Origin: an uncultured Eubacteriales bacterium
Lineage (GTDB): Bacteria; Bacillota; Clostridia; Oscillospirales; QAMX01
Direction of reading: 5' to 3'
NCBI GenBank assembly: GCA_934546935.1
Contig: CAKTEH010000007.1
Span: forward strand, 65,531 to 129,530
Length of the DNA stretch: 64,000 nt
The notes beneath the pieces are model-generated. The model was not told where the DNA came from and did no database searches. It saw only the letters and a list, made by a program, of their open reading frames with translations. Shown piece after piece: positions 61,945-64,000 of the stretch (position 1 is the first letter of the stretch; each line of letters begins with the position of its first letter). Position numbers and translations under genes: made by a program.

Positions 61945-62308
61945 TTGACAACTGAATACACATTCATCAGATACGTTCCTGAGCGGGGGCGAAAGCCCCA
62001 GCCGAATGAAGGTGCGCCAAGACCCTCCTGCCCATCCGGGTTATAACGGAAAGCAAGGTGGCGAGCGTTTCCGAACCATTCTGAAATATCCGATTGCTAC
62101 GGATATGGCCATGAAACGCTACAGGGTTAATGATACTTCTCTACGGAGCTGGCGGAGGACCCGGCAGGGGTGAGATTCCCATGGACTTGTTTCGCAAGCA
62201 AGCGTCTGATGTATTCCCATGTGCGTGGGGTGTCGAGGACAAATAACGCACAGGTACATAGCGGTTCAGAAATGGATCGCTGTGAATTCCAAGAAAGGAG
62301 GAAAACGC
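61945..62308 (+). ncRNA. Candidate structured leader RNA of parA
   Basis: Begins after a TTGACA (61945-61950). GGGGCGAAAGCCCC forms a GNRA-type hairpin near 61984-61998. The far ends are complementary: AATACA-CATTCATCAGA-ACG at 61955-61975 with CGTCTGATGTATT at 62203-62215. The 230-base interior has no ORF and holds many short complementary blocks. It resembles a large conserved leader rather than coding DNA. Type unknown; group II intron features such as domain V were not found. Confidence 0.45.
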
Positions 62309-63133
62309 ATGGAAAACTGTAAAGTGATCGCCATCACAAACCAGAAAGGTGGCGTCGGCAAAACGACTACTACAGTTAATCTCGGCGTGGGCCTTGCAAA
62401 CACCGGAAATGAGGTCTTACTGATTGACGCTGACCCGCAAGGGAGCCTCACGGTGAGCCTTGGTGTAAAGAACCCCGACGAGTTGGATGTGTCACTATCT
62501 ACGCTCATGCAATCGGTCATAGAAGATGAGCAGCCTCCCGGCAATGCGATTATCGCCCATAATGAAGGCGTTGATCTGCTTCCATCTAATATTGAACTGT
62601 CGGGCATGGAAACGGGCTTGTTCAATGTTATGAGCCGTGAGTACGTTCTGAAATCCTGTATCGAGGGTATGAGAAAGAACTACGACTATATCCTTATCGA
62701 CTGTATGCCTTCTCTGGGAATGATGACGGTCAATGCGCTTGCTGCGGCAGACAGTGTGATTATTCCGTCTCAGCCGAACTTCCTGTCAACCAAAGGTCTC
62801 AACTTGCTTCTGCGCTCGATTGCAAAAATTAAGCGGCAGATCAATCCGAGACTGAGGATCGACGGCATTCTGCTGACGATGGTAGATAACCGCACCAACA
62901 ATGCCAAGTCGATTATCACATCGCTCCGTTCTTCAGTAGGAGAAAACATCCGCGTGTTCGAGTCTGAAATTCCTTTTTCGGTAAGAGCAGCGGAGTGCAG
63001 TCTTTCCGGAGAAAGCATCTTCTCCCACGACAAGAACGGAAAAGTGGCAGCAGCGTATGAGGCACTCACGAAGGAGGTGACAGAGATTGAAGAACGTGCA
63101 AAAAATCGACCTGGGCCTGACTGGATACGATGA
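62309..63133 (+). CDS. parA: ParA-family partition ATPase
   Basis: 274 residues. Deviant Walker A ITNQKGGVGKTTTTVN (near 9-24), ADPQGSLT and DYILIDCMPSLGMMTVNAL (Walker B). ParA moves DNA together with ParB; in integrative elements it may help keep the excised circle. I chose the ATG at 62309 behind AAAGGAGG. It overlaps parB by 47 bases. Confidence 0.92.
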   Translation: MENCKVIAITNQKGGVGKTTTTVNLGVGLANTGNEVLLIDADPQGSLTVSLGVKNPDELDVSLSTLMQSVIEDEQPPGNAIIAHNEGVDLLPSNIELSGMETGLFNVMSREYVLKSCIEGMRKNYDYILIDCMPSLGMMTVNALAAADSVIIPSQPNFLSTKGLNLLLRSIAKIKRQINPRLRIDGILLTMVDNRTNNAKSIITSLRSSVGENIRVFESEIPFSVRAAECSLSGESIFSHDKNGKVAAAYEALTKEVTEIEERAKNRPGPDWIR

Positions 63134-64000
63134 GTTGTTCGCAAATGACGAGGAACGCAAGGTAAACAAGCTCCCTCGCATTTTCGATATTCCCATCTCG
63201 GAGATCGACGATTTCCCCGACCATCCCTTCAAGGTGAAAATTGATGAGGATATGGACCAGCTTGTCCAGAGTATCAAAGAGCGCGGGATCATCACCCCTG
63301 TCACACTTCGCCCGAAGGAAGACGGACGCTACGAGATCGTATCAGGCCATCGTCGGAAAAAGGCTTGTGAGATCGCAGGACTGGACACCGTAAAGGCAGA
63401 GGTCCGCGAAATGAGCCGCGATGAGGCCATTATCTTGATGGTTGAATCCAACCTACAGCGTTCCACCATCCTCCCGAGCGAAAAGGCATTTTCATACAAG
63501 ATGCGTCTTGAGGCCATGAAAAGGCAGGCAGGCAGACCGGCTCAAGATAATTATTCCCCAGTGGGGAACAATTCTTTGGGCACGAAATCATCCGAGATTA
63601 TGGCGGACGAAGTGGGAGAAAGCAAAAATACTATTTTCCGCTATATCCGTCTCACGGAGCTTATCCCGCCGCTTCTCGACCTTGTTGACGAGGGACGTAT
63701 CGCGTTCAGACCGGCAGTTGAATTGTCCTACCTCAAAAAGGAAGAGCAGGAAGACTTGCTGGAGGAAATCTCCTACGCTGACGCGACGCCATCCCTTGCC
63801 CAGGCAATTAAGATGAAGAGATTCTCCCAGGAAGGCAAGCTCTCCAATGAGGTCATTGAGTCCATCATGAGTGAAGAGAAGCCAAACCAAAAGGAGAAGA
63901 TCCGCATTAAGTACGAAGATGCGAGACGGTTCATTCCTGACAGCGTTCCGTACAACAAAACCGGTGAGTATATTATGAAAGCGCTTGAGTATTATCACCG
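63087..64000 (+). CDS. parB: ParB/Spo0J-family protein (cut by the window edge)
   Basis: At least 304 residues from a TTG at 63087 behind AAGGAGG. The ParB nuclease-like domain contains ITPVTLRPK and EIVSGHRRKKACE (GHRR box), followed by an ESNLQRSTILPSEKAFSYK block and an HTH region. Overlaps parA. Runs off the right edge. The family binds parS-like sites and loads with CTP; those sites were not found here. Confidence 0.88.
   Translation, partial: MKNVQKIDLGLTGYDELFANDEERKVNKLPRIFDIPISEIDDFPDHPFKVKIDEDMDQLVQSIKERGIITPVTLRPKEDGRYEIVSGHRRKKACEIAGLDTVKAEVREMSRDEAIILMVESNLQRSTILPSEKAFSYKMRLEAMKRQAGRPAQDNYSPVGNNSLGTKSSEIMADEVGESKNTIFRYIRLTELIPPLLDLVDEGRIAFRPAVELSYLKKEEQEDLLEEISYADATPSLAQAIKMKRFSQEGKLSNEVIESIMSEEKPNQKEKIRIKYEDARRFIPDSVPYNKTGEYIMKALEYYH

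Larger units (their letters stand above)
61650..64000 (+). mobile_element. Left part of a probable integrative conjugative element
   Basis: Behind lysS come a palindrome, four tandem repeats, two terminators, a long structured leader and a parA-parB pair of plasmid or ICE type, the start layout of Firmicutes integrative elements. The integrase and transfer genes would lie beyond the right edge, so the assignment rests on partition genes and repeats. The exact left border is not determined; it probably lies within 61621-61660. Confidence 0.55.

Noticed and set aside
61945..62308. Group II intron
   Set aside because: A GTGCGCC-like start and structured sequence suggested one, but no domain V, no reverse transcriptase and no intron 3' end are present.
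1..64000. tRNA, rRNA or CRISPR arrays
   Set aside because: Searched by eye for TPsiC-arm sequences, rRNA blocks and spaced repeats; none found. The tandem repeats at 61661-61702 are too short and contiguous for CRISPR.

Overview
The window looks like a chromosomal segment of a spore-forming, low-to-medium GC Gram-positive of class Clostridia, probably a gut species. Evidence: an alpha/beta-type small acid-soluble spore protein gene (4266-4460), Firmicutes-type promoters (TTGACA-17-TATAAT) and AGGAGG ribosome binding sites, an ftsEX locus with an M23 murein hydrolase, a minimal SufC plus SufB/D pair, LytTR and PucR/CdaR-type regulators, and at the right edge the start of a Firmicutes integrative element. 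The genus cannot be named from sequence alone. No rRNA, tRNA or CRISPR array was seen.

Layout. 0-4.6 kb: a nucleotidyltransferase, a GH120 beta-xylosidase with an L,D-transpeptidase (minus strand), an XRE regulator and the spore protein. 4.9-18.2 kb: a near-complete arginine pathway in one direction, argH-argC-argJ-argB-argD-argF-carA-carB, then argG on its own promoter. The carB product carries a C-terminal diaminopimelate-epimerase domain. 18.3-25.3 kb: LytTR regulator, DUF3021 protein and ABC exporter; an ECF sigma factor with an RsgI/PepSY anti-sigma protein; a cation:proton antiporter. 25.5-30.2 kb (minus): flavoredoxin and MarR, two FAD oxidoreductases, a double-OB SSB-like protein. 30.5-32.1 kb: sufC and sufB/D. 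32.3-43.4 kb: accessory ground with two paralogous cassettes (leader peptide, secreted protein, lipoprotein) flanking PatB aminotransferase, dCMP deaminase, D-lyxose isomerase, a split AraC regulator, a methyltransferase, an AlaT-type aminotransferase and a LysR regulator. 43.5-53.7 kb: a zinc alcohol dehydrogenase, rlmB, a P-type-ATPase-like protein without its catalytic motifs, exonuclease III, an EF-G paralogue, a DUF4830 protein, an RsuA-type pseudouridine synthase and an MsmX-type ATPase. 54.0-61.6 kb: a CdaR-like regulator, ftsE, ftsX, an M23 hydrolase, an S41-like protein lacking its catalytic dyad, greA and lysS. 61.6-64 kb: terminators, repeats, a long structured leader and parA/parB of a probable integrative conjugative element inserted behind lysS.

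How it works together. The arg genes convert glutamate to arginine through the acetyl cycle (ArgJ recycles acetyl groups), with CarAB supplying carbamoyl phosphate. The ftsEX block couples a divisome ABC complex to an M23 endopeptidase. The most notable material is the duplicated leader/secreted/lipoprotein cassette, two pseudoenzymes (P-type ATPase and S41), the CarB-DapF fusion, a two-copy palindromic intergenic element with compensatory stem changes, and the leader RNA of the integrative element.
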